Of a DNA stretch of 48,905 nucleotides, positions 15,984 through 25,817 are shown in pieces. Made by a program: the position numbers and the translations under genes. The stretch's first letter is position 1. Each line of letters starts with the position of its first letter. The notes under the pieces were generated by a model. That model did no database searches, had not been told where the DNA came from, and saw nothing but the letters and a program-made list of their open reading frames with translations. Origin of the DNA: Synergistaceae bacterium (GTDB lineage Bacteria; Synergistota; Synergistia; Synergistales; Aminobacteriaceae); the NCBI GenBank assembly GCA_017439345.1, contig JAFSJJ010000023.1, positions 1-48,905 of the forward strand. Direction: 5' to 3'.

Positions 15984-18809
15984 ATGAGAATCGCTAATAA
16001 TCTTCCTGCACTAACTGCTTTCAACGCACTTAACGCCGCTAACAAGAAACTTCAAAAGACAATCACACAATTATCAACAGGACTTAGAATCAATTCTGCT
16101 TCGGACGACGCTGCGGGCTTTGCTGTCAGTGAGAGAATGCGTTCTCAGATTTCCGGGCTTGATACTGCTTTGCGAAATTCACAGGACGGAATATCTTTAT
16201 TGCAGACTGCTGAAGGCGCACTCGGTGAGACAAACTCAATGCTTCAAAGAATGAGAGAGTTAGCTGTCCAGGCAAGTAATGACTCGCTAACATCAAATGA
16301 CAGAAATTATATACAGCTTGAGATTAATGAGTTACAAGACCAGATTAACAGGATCGCAGGGACGACTCAGTTTAACAAGAAACGCATTCTTGACGGAAGC
16401 TCCGGGACTCTGTGGGCATCAAGTGATTTGAATCTCAAGGCGCGAGTTAACGGCGGATTGAGTTATATAGACGAGTTCGGCCAGAAGGTCAGCAGTGAAG
16501 GGAATTACAGAATCGAAGTTAATGCAGAGCCCGGAGAGTGTCAGGTTCAGAAGAGCAATATTATGAACATTGCAGAAGAGAAGACTCAAACTGTAATAAA
16601 GTCAATTCCTATAACAGAAACGCATACTCAAACACTGGAGCGCGAATATGTAATTAACTTAAGCACTATGCTTGACAACAGCGAGACTCCTGCAAGTTCC
16701 GGGAACGGCTGGGAATTTACTACTGATAGTAACGGCAATGACATTCTCAGAATCTACTCTAATGGGAAATTCAATTTAACCGGTACTGCTCCTTCTGGAA
16801 TGTATGTTAATGTCGAAAGAAGCGTAACTAATGCCGCAGTGTTTTTATCAGGAGTTACGATCGATAACAGTGAAAATGAACTTCCTGCGTTCTTGGTTAA
16901 TCCAGGTGCAAATGTCGATATGTATTTGAGCGGTACTAACTCATTAATCAGCGGTGAAAGATATGCAGGTCTTGTTGTCCCGATTGGTGCAGAGCTGACA
17001 ATATCAAGTCAGAATGGTGATTTCTCTGCAAATGGTACTCTTATTGCAAAAGGCGGTTACGGCGGTGCGGGTATCGGCGGAGGAAACGGCTATGATAATG
17101 CCAGAACGGGAACAATTACGATTAACGGCGGAACGATTCAAGCTTCAGGCGGTGCAGAAGCTTCGGGAATTGGGTGCGGGAGCAGCGGGGGCCCTCGTGA
17201 AGGAAGTATAAATATTAACGGCGGTAATATAAATGCATTTGCAGGAGATTATTCAAGTTCAATTACAACAAGCCCCTATGGATATTATTATAATCAGAAT
17301 GCAGGTGCAGGCATTGGCTGTGCAGGTCTTCCCAATCTTAATAATATGCAGATTAACATTACAGGAGGCATTATAGAAGCAAAGGGCGGAACTGTGACAT
17401 TACTATATGATGGCGAGGCACTTGCTAATATCGGTGCTTCAGGTATAGGCGGGAGCATAGATACAGGTTCTGGAATTATAAATATTAACTCTGATGTTTC
17501 TGTTACAGCTGTTCCAGGTGCAGTAAGTTTTTTTGATAATTGGACTTCACATTTTCCCTTACCTGCGATGCGTCCTGAACAATCAATGGAAGCTGAAAAT
17601 ATCGGCTTAGGATGGAAAGGACTTCTAACTCAAAGAAATATCAATCTTGATGCAGGCCTTAGTCCTCCCTTGGCTCGAACAGTTCCAGATAAAGATATAA
17701 TCACAATCACTGAAAACTCTGAAATTATCATTGGCTATGATACTAAAGAAATCACTGAAAAAGTTACCAGTTACAGGACTCTTAACAAAATATCACAGTT
17801 CTATGACTCAAACGGAGTATTTTTACTTTCACAGCCTCAGACCCTCACAATCACTCAGGGCAATGGTCAGACAGCTTCAATCACTCTTTACGAGACCGAC
17901 ACAATGAACGATGTAGCAGCAAAAATTAACAATGCTATAGCAAATTCGCTTGGTCAAGGCTCATACACTGACAACCCTAATAAATTCTGCACGCTCTCAG
18001 ACGGCACACAGAACACTTCAGAGTCAGTTTATTCACGCAATCCAATTTATGACGATAACGGCAATTTAACAGGCTACGAGATTTATTCTACTATGTTAGT
18101 TCGCTCAGTGATACCAGGCAAGGCAGGCGATCTTACTTTCTCGGGCGATGAAGATTTATTAAAGGCTCTGGGACTCAACACGATTCAATCATCAAGCGAA
18201 AGTACATACACAGCTTCAATTTACGATGCCCACTCAGGCCGGGCAGTTACAAGAGCAGTAAAACTCACGGGAAATATTCTCAAAGGCGTAGTAAATCCTA
18301 ATATCGACATAGAATTTGACCCAATGGCAGGGATAAACGCTTCATGGGACGAAAGCACTAAACGTTATATATTATCTGACTCTGAAAATTACTCGGCAGC
18401 TTTGCACTTGAAGGACAACTCTATAACTTTTCAGACAGGAGCAGATAACGGCGAAGATTTTATTATTCAATTAGGAGACACTTCAAGCCTTGCACTCGGA
18501 ATAGAAGGCGTTAATCTCTTGACCCGCGAGAGTGCTTCACGTTCTATAACGATTCTTGATCAGGCAATTAATAAAGTCTCAAGTCAACGCGCCAAAATCG
18601 GAGCATATAACAACGCCCTTGAACACACTATAGAGAACTTGACAACAACAAGCCTCAATCTCGCTGAATCAGAATCAAGAATAAGAGACACTGACATGTC
18701 AAAATCAATTCTCGAACTTGTGAGACTCCAAATTCTGAATCAGTCAGGGACATCAATGCTCGCACAGGCTAACCAGCTGCCTCAAAATATATTAAGCCTC
18801 TTGCAGTGA
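15984..18809 (+). CDS. fliC: Giant flagellin with a long repeat-bearing insert
   Basis: A 941-residue flagellin, two to three times the usual length. Residues 1-150 form the conserved D0/D1 N-terminal part (MRIANNLPALTAFNALNAAN and QRMRELAVQASND at 88-100, the stretch that TLR5 recognises in other flagellins). Residues about 850-941 form the matching C-terminal part ending QLPQNILSLLQ. Between them are about 700 residues. The section about 300-500 is rich in Gly/Asn turns with recurring INGGTIQASGG and GAGIGGG units typical of right-handed beta-helix proteins. ATG 15984 follows CAGGAGG and begins exactly at the family start. The insert would project from the filament surface. Its function (adhesion or glycan binding) is inferred. 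Confidence 0.93.
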   Translation: MRIANNLPALTAFNALNAANKKLQKTITQLSTGLRINSASDDAAGFAVSERMRSQISGLDTALRNSQDGISLLQTAEGALGETNSMLQRMRELAVQASNDSLTSNDRNYIQLEINELQDQINRIAGTTQFNKKRILDGSSGTLWASSDLNLKARVNGGLSYIDEFGQKVSSEGNYRIEVNAEPGECQVQKSNIMNIAEEKTQTVIKSIPITETHTQTLEREYVINLSTMLDNSETPASSGNGWEFTTDSNGNDILRIYSNGKFNLTGTAPSGMYVNVERSVTNAAVFLSGVTIDNSENELPAFLVNPGANVDMYLSGTNSLISGERYAGLVVPIGAELTISSQNGDFSANGTLIAKGGYGGAGIGGGNGYDNARTGTITINGGTIQASGGAEASGIGCGSSGGPREGSININGGNINAFAGDYSSSITTSPYGYYYNQNAGAGIGCAGLPNLNNMQINITGGIIEAKGGTVTLLYDGEALANIGASGIGGSIDTGSGIININSDVSVTAVPGAVSFFDNWTSHFPLPAMRPEQSMEAENIGLGWKGLLTQRNINLDAGLSPPLARTVPDKDIITITENSEIIIGYDTKEITEKVTSYRTLNKISQFYDSNGVFLLSQPQTLTITQGNGQTASITLYETDTMNDVAAKINNAIANSLGQGSYTDNPNKFCTLSDGTQNTSESVYSRNPIYDDNGNLTGYEIYSTMLVRSVIPGKAGDLTFSGDEDLLKALGLNTIQSSSESTYTASIYDAHSGRAVTRAVKLTGNILKGVVNPNIDIEFDPMAGINASWDESTKRYILSDSENYSAALHLKDNSITFQTGADNGEDFIIQLGDTSSLALGIEGVNLLTRESASRSITILDQAINKVSSQRAKIGAYNNALEHTIENLTTTSLNLAESESRIRDTDMSKSILELVRLQILNQSGTSMLAQANQLPQNILSLLQ

Positions 18810-18877
18810 TAATGTTAGAGTATAATACTTTGCAATATTCTTAAATATATATCAACACGAAAAGAGGTAATCAAACA

Positions 18878-19714
18878 GTGAAAAAATTTCTATGCGTACT
18901 CTTAGCACTCATGCTTATATCAAGTTGTCTATACGCTGCTGATGTTCTCAAGGTCGGACAGCTGGCAAAACTCAATATCAGCCCGGAAGACTTCAAGCTC
19001 TTAGTTCTGGGTATTCCTACGGCAAAATTTCAGGAGTTCAGAAACACCGCTGCACCCGATGGACGTTCATATAAGTTCTATAACTCGTTAATGACTATGT
19101 TAATGGGACTGAACAGGGGCGAAATTGACGAGATTCACTTACCCAAAGACGTAGCTAATTACGTTGTGAAAAATAATGATACTGTCGAAGTTACAGCGAT
19201 ACTCAAGACGAATCAGAATTTTCTTGCTATAGGCTTTCACGACACAGAGAAGGGGCAGAAGATTAAATCGCTAATCAACAATGCACTAATTACCCTTGAG
19301 AACAACGGCAAACTCGCAAACTTGAAGTCTATCTATATCACTGATCCCGGAATCGGTGAGCCTGAACCCGTTAAATTCGAGAAATTTGACAATGCAGAGA
19401 CAATCAAAGTAGCCGTTACAGGTGATATGCCTCCCATTGACTTTATTGACTTGGACGGAGACCCCGCAGGCTTTAACACAGCAGTACTTGCCGAAGCAGC
19501 AAAGATAGCAGGGATTAATATCGAACTCGTGAATATTGACTCAAGTGCCAGAGCAGCAGCCCTAGTATCAGGACGTGTTGACGCAGTGTTCTGGTTCCAG
19601 ATTGACTCAGGTTTCGAGATCGACAAGCAGCCCGACTTACCTGAAGGGATAATTCTCTCAGAGCCTTATTATTCATGGGATGAGATTTACGCGCTCAAGA
19701 TTAAGGCCAAATAA
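18878..19714 (+). CDS. Periplasmic solute-binding-type protein
   Basis: A 278-residue exported protein. The signal sequence is followed by LISSCLYAAD, which could be read as a lipobox (Cys17) or as a signal peptidase I site after LYA. The mature part looks like an amino-acid-type (family 3) binding protein. The second half is clearest, with AETIKVAVTGDMPPIDFID, AGFNTAVLAEAAKIAGINIEL and ALVSGRVDAVFW. The first half lacks those landmarks. No permease or ATPase gene is adjacent, so it may be a stand-alone sensor or a decayed transporter part. The start is GTG 18878 after AGAGG, with a TATAAT box at 18821-18826. A strong terminator follows. Confidence 0.7.
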   Translation: MKKFLCVLLALMLISSCLYAADVLKVGQLAKLNISPEDFKLLVLGIPTAKFQEFRNTAAPDGRSYKFYNSLMTMLMGLNRGEIDEIHLPKDVANYVVKNNDTVEVTAILKTNQNFLAIGFHDTEKGQKIKSLINNALITLENNGKLANLKSIYITDPGIGEPEPVKFEKFDNAETIKVAVTGDMPPIDFIDLDGDPAGFNTAVLAEAAKIAGINIELVNIDSSARAAALVSGRVDAVFWFQIDSGFEIDKQPDLPEGIILSEPYYSWDEIYALKIKAK

Positions 19715-19734
19715 TTATTTGTGTATATTAAGTG

Positions 19735-19769
19735 CAGTCTCTTGACTTTGACTCAGGAGGCTGTTTTTT
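19735..19769 (+). terminator. Rho-independent terminator
   Basis: The stem CAGTCTC / GAGGCTG (7 bp with one G-U pair) and a 15-nt loop are followed directly by TTTTTT. It ends the transcript of the binding-protein gene. Confidence 0.85.
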
Positions 19770-19847
19770 ATTGCGTAAAATTACTTACTTTTCAGGGAAA
19801 TTTAGAATATAATAATCAAAAAATTTTTCGGGAAGGAAATTATTACC

Positions 19848-22800
19848 GTGCGTTTATTCGGTTCGATCATAAAATTTTTTATATACATGTTCATAATCTT
19901 AATCGCCGCAGGTTCTGCCTTGTTCTGGTTCGATACAGGCTCATGGCTGGTGAAGCCTCTTGCTCAAGGTGCTGCGAGATTCTTTTTATATCCCATGAGA
20001 CTCGAAATCAACGATGTTAAAGGCTCATTGCGTAACGGCTACTCTATTGAGGGCTTGAAATTATTATCAGGCGATGAGAAATATTTCACTCTTGACTTTG
20101 CCAGCGTCTCTCCTGACTGGGAGTCAGTTCTTGACGGAATGCACGGAGTCCCATTCGTGAAAAATGTTATAGTCAAGGGCATTAGATCGGACATGAATAA
20201 GATTATCGAAGTCGCAAATCACGCTTCAAAACTTGCCGGAAGTTCTAATAACGAGTCAAAGACGACCGAAAGCACATCACTTACTCTAAAGCCGTTCAGC
20301 CTGATTATTCAAGACGTGTATATAACGAGTCCTTATGGGAAATTAGCTCTTGATGAATTATCGCTGAATGAGTCAGGAGGATTAATTCTTGACTCGAAAA
20401 TTATCGCGCGTAATAAAGCTCTTCCCGTAAAGGCAAATGCATTACTAGACATTAATAATCTCAAAATAGCAACATCAAGCCTCAACATTGGCAAAGGAAC
20501 AGGAAAACTTGCAGCTTCTCTTGAACCTCTTGACGTAAAATTATTCTTGACTGCATTATCACTCGAAGAATTAATGAACTTGGCACCGATTGAACGCAAA
20601 GACTTTCACGCATCGGGACGAATTGACGGCAAATTTTTTGTCTCGAGCATAAACAACGCAATTCAAGCATCAGGTGTATTATCAATGCCGCGGGCTAACA
20701 TAATGGACATTCCGTTAAGTTTCAGGCTTCCGTTTAAGTGGGACGGTATCGAAACATTTTCACTTGAAGGGGCTTCACTCAAGACTCAGGCAGCTTCACT
20801 CAAGCTCAATGCGTCGGCAAATATTAACGCGCTCAAGATTAAAGCAGACGGTGAGGCAAATAACATTTCACTTTACGAGATAGGCAGGATTTTCGCACCA
20901 GAGGCAAAATTAAAGGGGGAAGGAGGCAATATCAAGTTCGACATTGACACGCTTATAAATGATGATGTCCTTGCTAATACCCGGGCAGATATTAGGGCAA
21001 ACATTCCGTCAATATCGGCAGCAGGAATTAATATCTTGCAGTCCCTTGAAGGTCATGCAAAGCTCTCACGCGGTGAAGCTCCTAAAGTTGCGTTAAACGG
21101 TAAAATTTTCGGCGGTAAAGTGTTCGCACGCGGAGAAGTTGACTCGAACATGAAGCCCAGTGCAGTAATCTCAATCGTGAATCTTGACGTGCCGACTCTA
21201 TTGCGAACGTTCCCGGAGGCTGCGAAGTCAGTTAAGAACGCTTCAGGGAAAATTACGGCTCGAACTGTGATACCATCTAATTTAAATATCAAGACGAATA
21301 TTAAATCAGACAAGTTAAGCGCATTCGGTGTGAGTATAACTAATTTGCTTGCTGATGTTATATACAACTTCAATCACTCTAAGGCAGAACTTGAGCATTT
21401 ATCGCTTAATCTCGGCAAAGGCTTAATCAAGGCTTCAGGCAGTGTGAATCTCAAGAGCAATGAATTCGACTTCAATGCAAATACAGAAAATTTTGACCCT
21501 CATTTTATAAGCGAACTTAAAGACTTAACCGGAGCATTTAATATCAAAGCAAGTGCTTCAGGAAAATTCACGGATATAAAGACTATCAACGCTAATGCAG
21601 AGGTCAAAGCAACTAATGCAGGCTACGGAGGGATAAGGCTCGGCAATCTTGATTTACCTGTAAAGTTCGCAAATAATATATTAACTATTCCAAATGCTCG
21701 AGGCTCGCTCCCCGGGGGCAATTTGACTTTCGGAGGCACTGTTAATCTTCACAACGCAGCTAATCCTGCACTTGACATTAACGCTTCAACGAAGGGAGTC
21801 AACATTGCAGAGGTCTTGAAAACTTTCAGCCTTCAAGATAAATCAATGCCCATAACAGGAAGAGTAAGAGGCAGCCTGAACGTCAAGGGAGCTTTGAACA
21901 CTGCAACGGTGAACGCAAATTTATATGTCGATAACTTCAAAGCAGGTAAAGCAATTAACATGCCCAGTGCAGCACTCGAAGCAAGCGGAAATATGAATCG
22001 TGTAACAGTCCGAAAACTTCAAGCTAAGATTAACAACGCAGATATAAACGGTAATGGATCGATGTCGATTAATCCCAAAAATTTTATGAGGAGTACTCTT
22101 AATATTAATGCGAATGTGAGAAGACTTGAATTAAAGACTTTATTAGCCCAGTTCATGGAAAAGCCTCCTGTTACAGGTGAACTCAGGGGAAATATAAGCG
22201 TCAAGGGGACACTTGCACAGCCTCAAGCAGAGATAAAATTATCAGAGCCGTTATATTATGGCATTATCAAAATCGAGAATATAGCACTCAAGCTCAAGGC
22301 ACCTGAAGAGAATCACTATGTAATCAACGCAAAGCTGCGGGCCAAGAACTTCACTCCCGAACTTGATATAGATTTAAAGCAGTCAGGCAGTAATTATCTT
22401 TATGACATCAGGACTAACCCTCTTGATATAAATAAAGCTATCGAAGTTCAGACAGCTTCAATGCAGGGTATCTTAAAGGGAGCCGCTACAGTCCGGGTAA
22501 ATGGATCCGTCAGCACTAAATTTGATAAGTTCTCGCCTGTTAATATAAATGTCAGGTCGCCGTTAATAAAAGTCATTGATAAAATCAGCATAAATAAAAT
22601 CAATCTGCCTCTTGTCTATAATATCTCGTCAGGAAAATTAAGCATGAAGAACGGCAAAGCAGTAATCAGCAACGGAGATATTAACTCACACTTTGAACTC
22701 GACACGAAAAAGAATTCATGGAACGGTCAGCTTAACGCAGCTCATCTTGATTTCGGGAAGCTCGCACAGCCTTTTTTACCAGAAGGCGAATTAATAGGAC

Positions 22801-23498
22801 AGGTTGACGCAGATGTTACGGCAAAAGGGACACTTGGGACTATGCCTACAAGTTTTGCTAACGGGAAATTTGCAACGACACCGGGCTATATTCACAAGAT
22901 GGCAGTAATTAACAGGGTATCGCCTACGAAAAAAATAACGTTCGAGAAGATTTCAGGTTCATTTTTCTGGAACGGCAGAGATTTATTCTTGAATCCAGGC
23001 ACAGGAGCGCGCGCTGACAACAAAGAGCCTCTATACCGCTACGTATCGATTAACGGAGCTATGGGAATACCGGGCAAAGGCTTAAGACTTAACTTTGACG
23101 GACGCTTTGACTTGAAGATTCTCGATAGATTCTTAGGCGCAATGAAAGGAGTCTTTCAATACATGACAGGAGGACTCACGGGGTCAACTGGTTTCTTACG
23201 CGATGCAGCAGGACGAATGCTCGGGGTCAAGCGCAGAGATTATCAGAACGTTTCATTCACCCTTGCTAACTCGTGGAGTAATCTGCAATTCCTGGATCTC
23301 AAAGTTTCTAAGCCTATTGAAGACTTCCTGCCGATTAACCTGCTCAACAAGAATCCGGAAGCCCAGCGTTCAGAACAGAAATTCAAGTTACAGCTCAAGT
23401 TCCCTGTAGGTCCCGGAAATCATGACCCTGAAGATGACTCACCGGCTGACCAGTTCAAGCAGCAATTAATAGACAATTTATTTGACATGGGATTATAA
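19848..23498 (+). CDS. TamB/AsmA-like envelope protein
   Basis: A 1216-residue protein anchored by one N-terminal helix (about residues 7-27), followed by a very long beta-rich region made of repeated segments. It ends with a TamB/DUF490-type C-terminal domain (about 970-1216, including GQVDADVTAKGTLGTMP and LNFDGRFDLKILDRF). TamB and its AsmA-like relatives span the periplasm as hydrophobic grooves and are linked to phospholipid transport to, or protein insertion in, the outer membrane. Its presence indicates a diderm cell. The start is GTG 19848 after GGGAAGGAA, with TATAAT at 19808-19813. No tamA/bamA gene is next to it. It is a single-gene transcript closed by the hairpin at 23515. Confidence 0.85.
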   Translation: MRLFGSIIKFFIYMFIILIAAGSALFWFDTGSWLVKPLAQGAARFFLYPMRLEINDVKGSLRNGYSIEGLKLLSGDEKYFTLDFASVSPDWESVLDGMHGVPFVKNVIVKGIRSDMNKIIEVANHASKLAGSSNNESKTTESTSLTLKPFSLIIQDVYITSPYGKLALDELSLNESGGLILDSKIIARNKALPVKANALLDINNLKIATSSLNIGKGTGKLAASLEPLDVKLFLTALSLEELMNLAPIERKDFHASGRIDGKFFVSSINNAIQASGVLSMPRANIMDIPLSFRLPFKWDGIETFSLEGASLKTQAASLKLNASANINALKIKADGEANNISLYEIGRIFAPEAKLKGEGGNIKFDIDTLINDDVLANTRADIRANIPSISAAGINILQSLEGHAKLSRGEAPKVALNGKIFGGKVFARGEVDSNMKPSAVISIVNLDVPTLLRTFPEAAKSVKNASGKITARTVIPSNLNIKTNIKSDKLSAFGVSITNLLADVIYNFNHSKAELEHLSLNLGKGLIKASGSVNLKSNEFDFNANTENFDPHFISELKDLTGAFNIKASASGKFTDIKTINANAEVKATNAGYGGIRLGNLDLPVKFANNILTIPNARGSLPGGNLTFGGTVNLHNAANPALDINASTKGVNIAEVLKTFSLQDKSMPITGRVRGSLNVKGALNTATVNANLYVDNFKAGKAINMPSAALEASGNMNRVTVRKLQAKINNADINGNGSMSINPKNFMRSTLNINANVRRLELKTLLAQFMEKPPVTGELRGNISVKGTLAQPQAEIKLSEPLYYGIIKIENIALKLKAPEENHYVINAKLRAKNFTPELDIDLKQSGSNYLYDIRTNPLDINKAIEVQTASMQGILKGAATVRVNGSVSTKFDKFSPVNINVRSPLIKVIDKISINKINLPLVYNISSGKLSMKNGKAVISNGDINSHFELDTKKNSWNGQLNAAHLDFGKLAQPFLPEGELIGQVDADVTAKGTLGTMPTSFANGKFATTPGYIHKMAVINRVSPTKKITFEKISGSFFWNGRDLFLNPGTGARADNKEPLYRYVSINGAMGIPGKGLRLNFDGRFDLKILDRFLGAMKGVFQYMTGGLTGSTGFLRDAAGRMLGVKRRDYQNVSFTLANSWSNLQFLDLKVSKPIEDFLPINLLNKNPEAQRSEQKFKLQLKFPVGPGNHDPEDDSPADQFKQQLIDNLFDMGL

Positions 23499-23514
23499 GA
23501 GAGCATAAAAAAAA

Positions 23515-23550
23515 ATTCCCCCTGAGATAAATTAATTCTACAGAGGGAAT
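23515..23550. terminator. Bidirectional terminator between tamB-like gene and secF
   Basis: ATTCCCCCTG pairs with CAGAGGGAAT around a 16-nt loop. A-runs lie on the left and AT-rich sequence on the right, so it can stop both the plus-strand tamB-like transcript and the minus-strand sec operon. Confidence 0.75.
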
Positions 23551-23564
23551 ATATTAATTTCTTA

Positions 23565-24428
23565 TTACTTCTTGAGCTGCCACTCTACAAGCAAGCCCGT
23601 TGCTACGAACATTGAGCTCCATGTACCTGCGATGATGCCTATTAACATTGCGTAACTGAAAGCCATTAACACAGGGCCTCCCCATACGCACAAGGCTATA
23701 ACAGGAAACAGAGTCGTTAATGTAGTATTAATAGTTCGTGAAAGAGTCTGATTGAGCGATTTATTCACAAGACTCACGATTCCTTCACGTGATAAAGTTC
23801 CCCAGTTCTCGCGGACTCTGTCAAGAATAATGATCGTGTTATTCAGCGAGTAGCCTACTATAGTCAATATAGCTGCAATGAATGACGAGCCTATTTCTAA
23901 TTGAGTCAAGCTAAAGAAACCTAACGCAATTATTACGTCATGGACAAGAGGTACAACGCTGACAACTGCAAATCTAAACTGGAACCTGAACGTTATGTAA
24001 ATCAATATCGCAAGCAGAGCTATTGATGTTCCGATTATTGCCTGCCGCCTTAACTCTCCGCCTATGACAGGGCCGACCTTCTCAAAGCCTGTAACTTTCA
24101 TTTCAGGATATGCAGCACTCATTGCCTTAATCACTGCTTCGCGGCTCTGTTCAGTGTCCTCGTTAGTTCTGATTATGATTCCTTTATCGCCGAAGTTCTG
24201 AATCATTGCACCCTTTGCGACTACTTCAGAAATTACTTTGCGAACTGACTCTATTTCAGGTCTGGTATTAAATTCAGTCTGAATGACATTGCCGCCAGTA
24301 AAATCGATTCCCAGATTTAAGCCGCGTGTCAAGAGCAAAATTATGCTTGCAATCACGAGGACAAGGCTTATAGTGAGAGCTATCTTTCTGTGCTTCATGA
24401 AGTCGATATTAAGATTTAATCTGCTCAT
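23565..24428 (-). CDS. secF: Protein translocase subunit SecF
   Basis: A 287-residue RND-superfamily membrane protein with six membrane segments: one near residues 12-33, a periplasmic domain, then five C-terminal helices. The family signature GIDFTGGNVIQTEF follows helix 1, and SLNNTIIILDRVRENW lies in the C-terminal part. With SecD it uses the proton or sodium gradient to help complete export through SecYEG. Its ATG overlaps the secD stop by 4 nt, so the two are made in equal amounts from the eno-ridA-yajC-secD-secF transcript. Confidence 0.95.
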   Translation of the reverse strand: MSRLNLNIDFMKHRKIALTISLVLVIASIILLLTRGLNLGIDFTGGNVIQTEFNTRPEIESVRKVISEVVAKGAMIQNFGDKGIIIRTNEDTEQSREAVIKAMSAAYPEMKVTGFEKVGPVIGGELRRQAIIGTSIALLAILIYITFRFQFRFAVVSVVPLVHDVIIALGFFSLTQLEIGSSFIAAILTIVGYSLNNTIIILDRVRENWGTLSREGIVSLVNKSLNQTLSRTINTTLTTLFPVIALCVWGGPVLMAFSYAMLIGIIAGTWSSMFVATGLLVEWQLKK

Positions 24429-25816
24429 CTCTTCTTTACTATCTCCTTTCCCCGTTTGATAAATAATTGCAGTATCGCACGTGTTACAACGACATTAGCA
24501 AAGACGCTTGCTACAAGTCCTACGCTTAACGTAACACCGAAGCCCCTGACTGAACCTGAGCCGAAATAGAATAAAACAAGTGCTGCGATTAAAGTCGTTA
24601 TATTCGAGTCAAGAATCGTAACAAGTGCTTTTCTGAATCCCGAGTCAAGTGCTGCCATAGGAGTCTTGCCTGTCTTGAGTTCCTCGCTTATTCGTTCGTA
24701 AATTAAAACGTTGCCGTCTACTGCCATTCCAAGAGTTAATATAATTCCTGCGATACCGGGAAGAGTCAAAGTAGCATTGAAAGCAAGTAACCCTGCAAAG
24801 ATTAATAAAACAGTAACAGCAAGTGCAAAGTCAGCCGCTAAGCCTCTGAACTGGTAATATAACAGCATGAACACGAGAACCATTGCTGCTCCGAATAAAC
24901 CTGCTTCGAGTCCCTGTTGAATCGAGTCAGCTCCCAAGCTCGGCCCGACGGATCTATTCTCTGCGATCTCGACTGCTACGGGCAACGCTCCAGCCTTAAG
25001 CATAATTGCTAATCTTGAAGCCTCATCATTCGTGAATCTTCCTGTAATCTGAGCGCGTCCTCCTGAAATTCTATCCTGAACGACAGGTGCAGAGATAACT
25101 ACATTATCAAGAACGATAGCTAACTGTTTGCCTATTAACTTGCCTGTAGCTTCTTCAAACAATCTTGCGCCCTGTGAATTAAATTCAATCGATACGCCCA
25201 TACGTCCCAGACTGTCGGGAGCCATAGCAGCGTCCGTTAAATCTTTACCTGATAAGAGAACAGGGCCGAGTAAATAATATCTGCCTTCTTCTTCACCAGG
25301 TGCAGCTATCCAGCCGGGATTTTTCTTAGCGCGTTCGTTAAATTCATTGCCTGAAGTGCTGAGACTCTCCATTGCTTTTTTCCAGCGTTCCTGAGCGTCA
25401 ATAAACTGCTTGTCATCGTCATAATTTTTTCTCTCAGGTGCAGGGGGAGCAGAGTTATTCGAGTCAATTACCTCGCGAAAATCCATCTGTGCAGTACGTC
25501 CGATTAGTTCAAGAGCTGCTGCGGGGTCTTGAATTCCTGGTAAATCTACAATGATTCTATCAGAACCTGACTTCTGAATAATTGGCTCAGCGACTCCGTA
25601 CTGGTCAATACGATTTCTCAACACTGCTAAGAGTCTATCAATGCTGTCGTCTCTTAACGGATTTTCTGGAGTGTCCTTAGCCTGCAAGACTATGTGAGCA
25701 CCGCCTTTTAAGTCAAGACCGAGATTTAATCTGCCAGTCAAAGGCCATGCATAGATCAACGCCCCTACAACTACGATTAAGACTATCCAGAGGCGCATTT
25801 TGTCAGCACGATTCAT
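24425..25816 (-). CDS. secD: Protein translocase subunit SecD
   Basis: A 463-residue partner of SecF. The signature GLDLKGGAHIVL follows the first membrane helix, and the periplasmic P1 region includes VDLPGIQDP and SIEFNSQGARLFEEAT. Five C-terminal helices carry the conserved GMAVDGNVLIYERISEEL (with the functionally important Asp) and TLIAALVLFYFGSG. The two-gene (unfused) form and short P1 domain are typical for many bacteria outside Bacillus. It starts two bases after the yajC stop. Neighbours confirm the role in Sec export. Confidence 0.95.
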   Translation of the reverse strand: MNRADKMRLWIVLIVVVGALIYAWPLTGRLNLGLDLKGGAHIVLQAKDTPENPLRDDSIDRLLAVLRNRIDQYGVAEPIIQKSGSDRIIVDLPGIQDPAAALELIGRTAQMDFREVIDSNNSAPPAPERKNYDDDKQFIDAQERWKKAMESLSTSGNEFNERAKKNPGWIAAPGEEEGRYYLLGPVLLSGKDLTDAAMAPDSLGRMGVSIEFNSQGARLFEEATGKLIGKQLAIVLDNVVISAPVVQDRISGGRAQITGRFTNDEASRLAIMLKAGALPVAVEIAENRSVGPSLGADSIQQGLEAGLFGAAMVLVFMLLYYQFRGLAADFALAVTVLLIFAGLLAFNATLTLPGIAGIILTLGMAVDGNVLIYERISEELKTGKTPMAALDSGFRKALVTILDSNITTLIAALVLFYFGSGSVRGFGVTLSVGLVASVFANVVVTRAILQLFIKRGKEIVKKR

Positions 25817-25817
25817 A

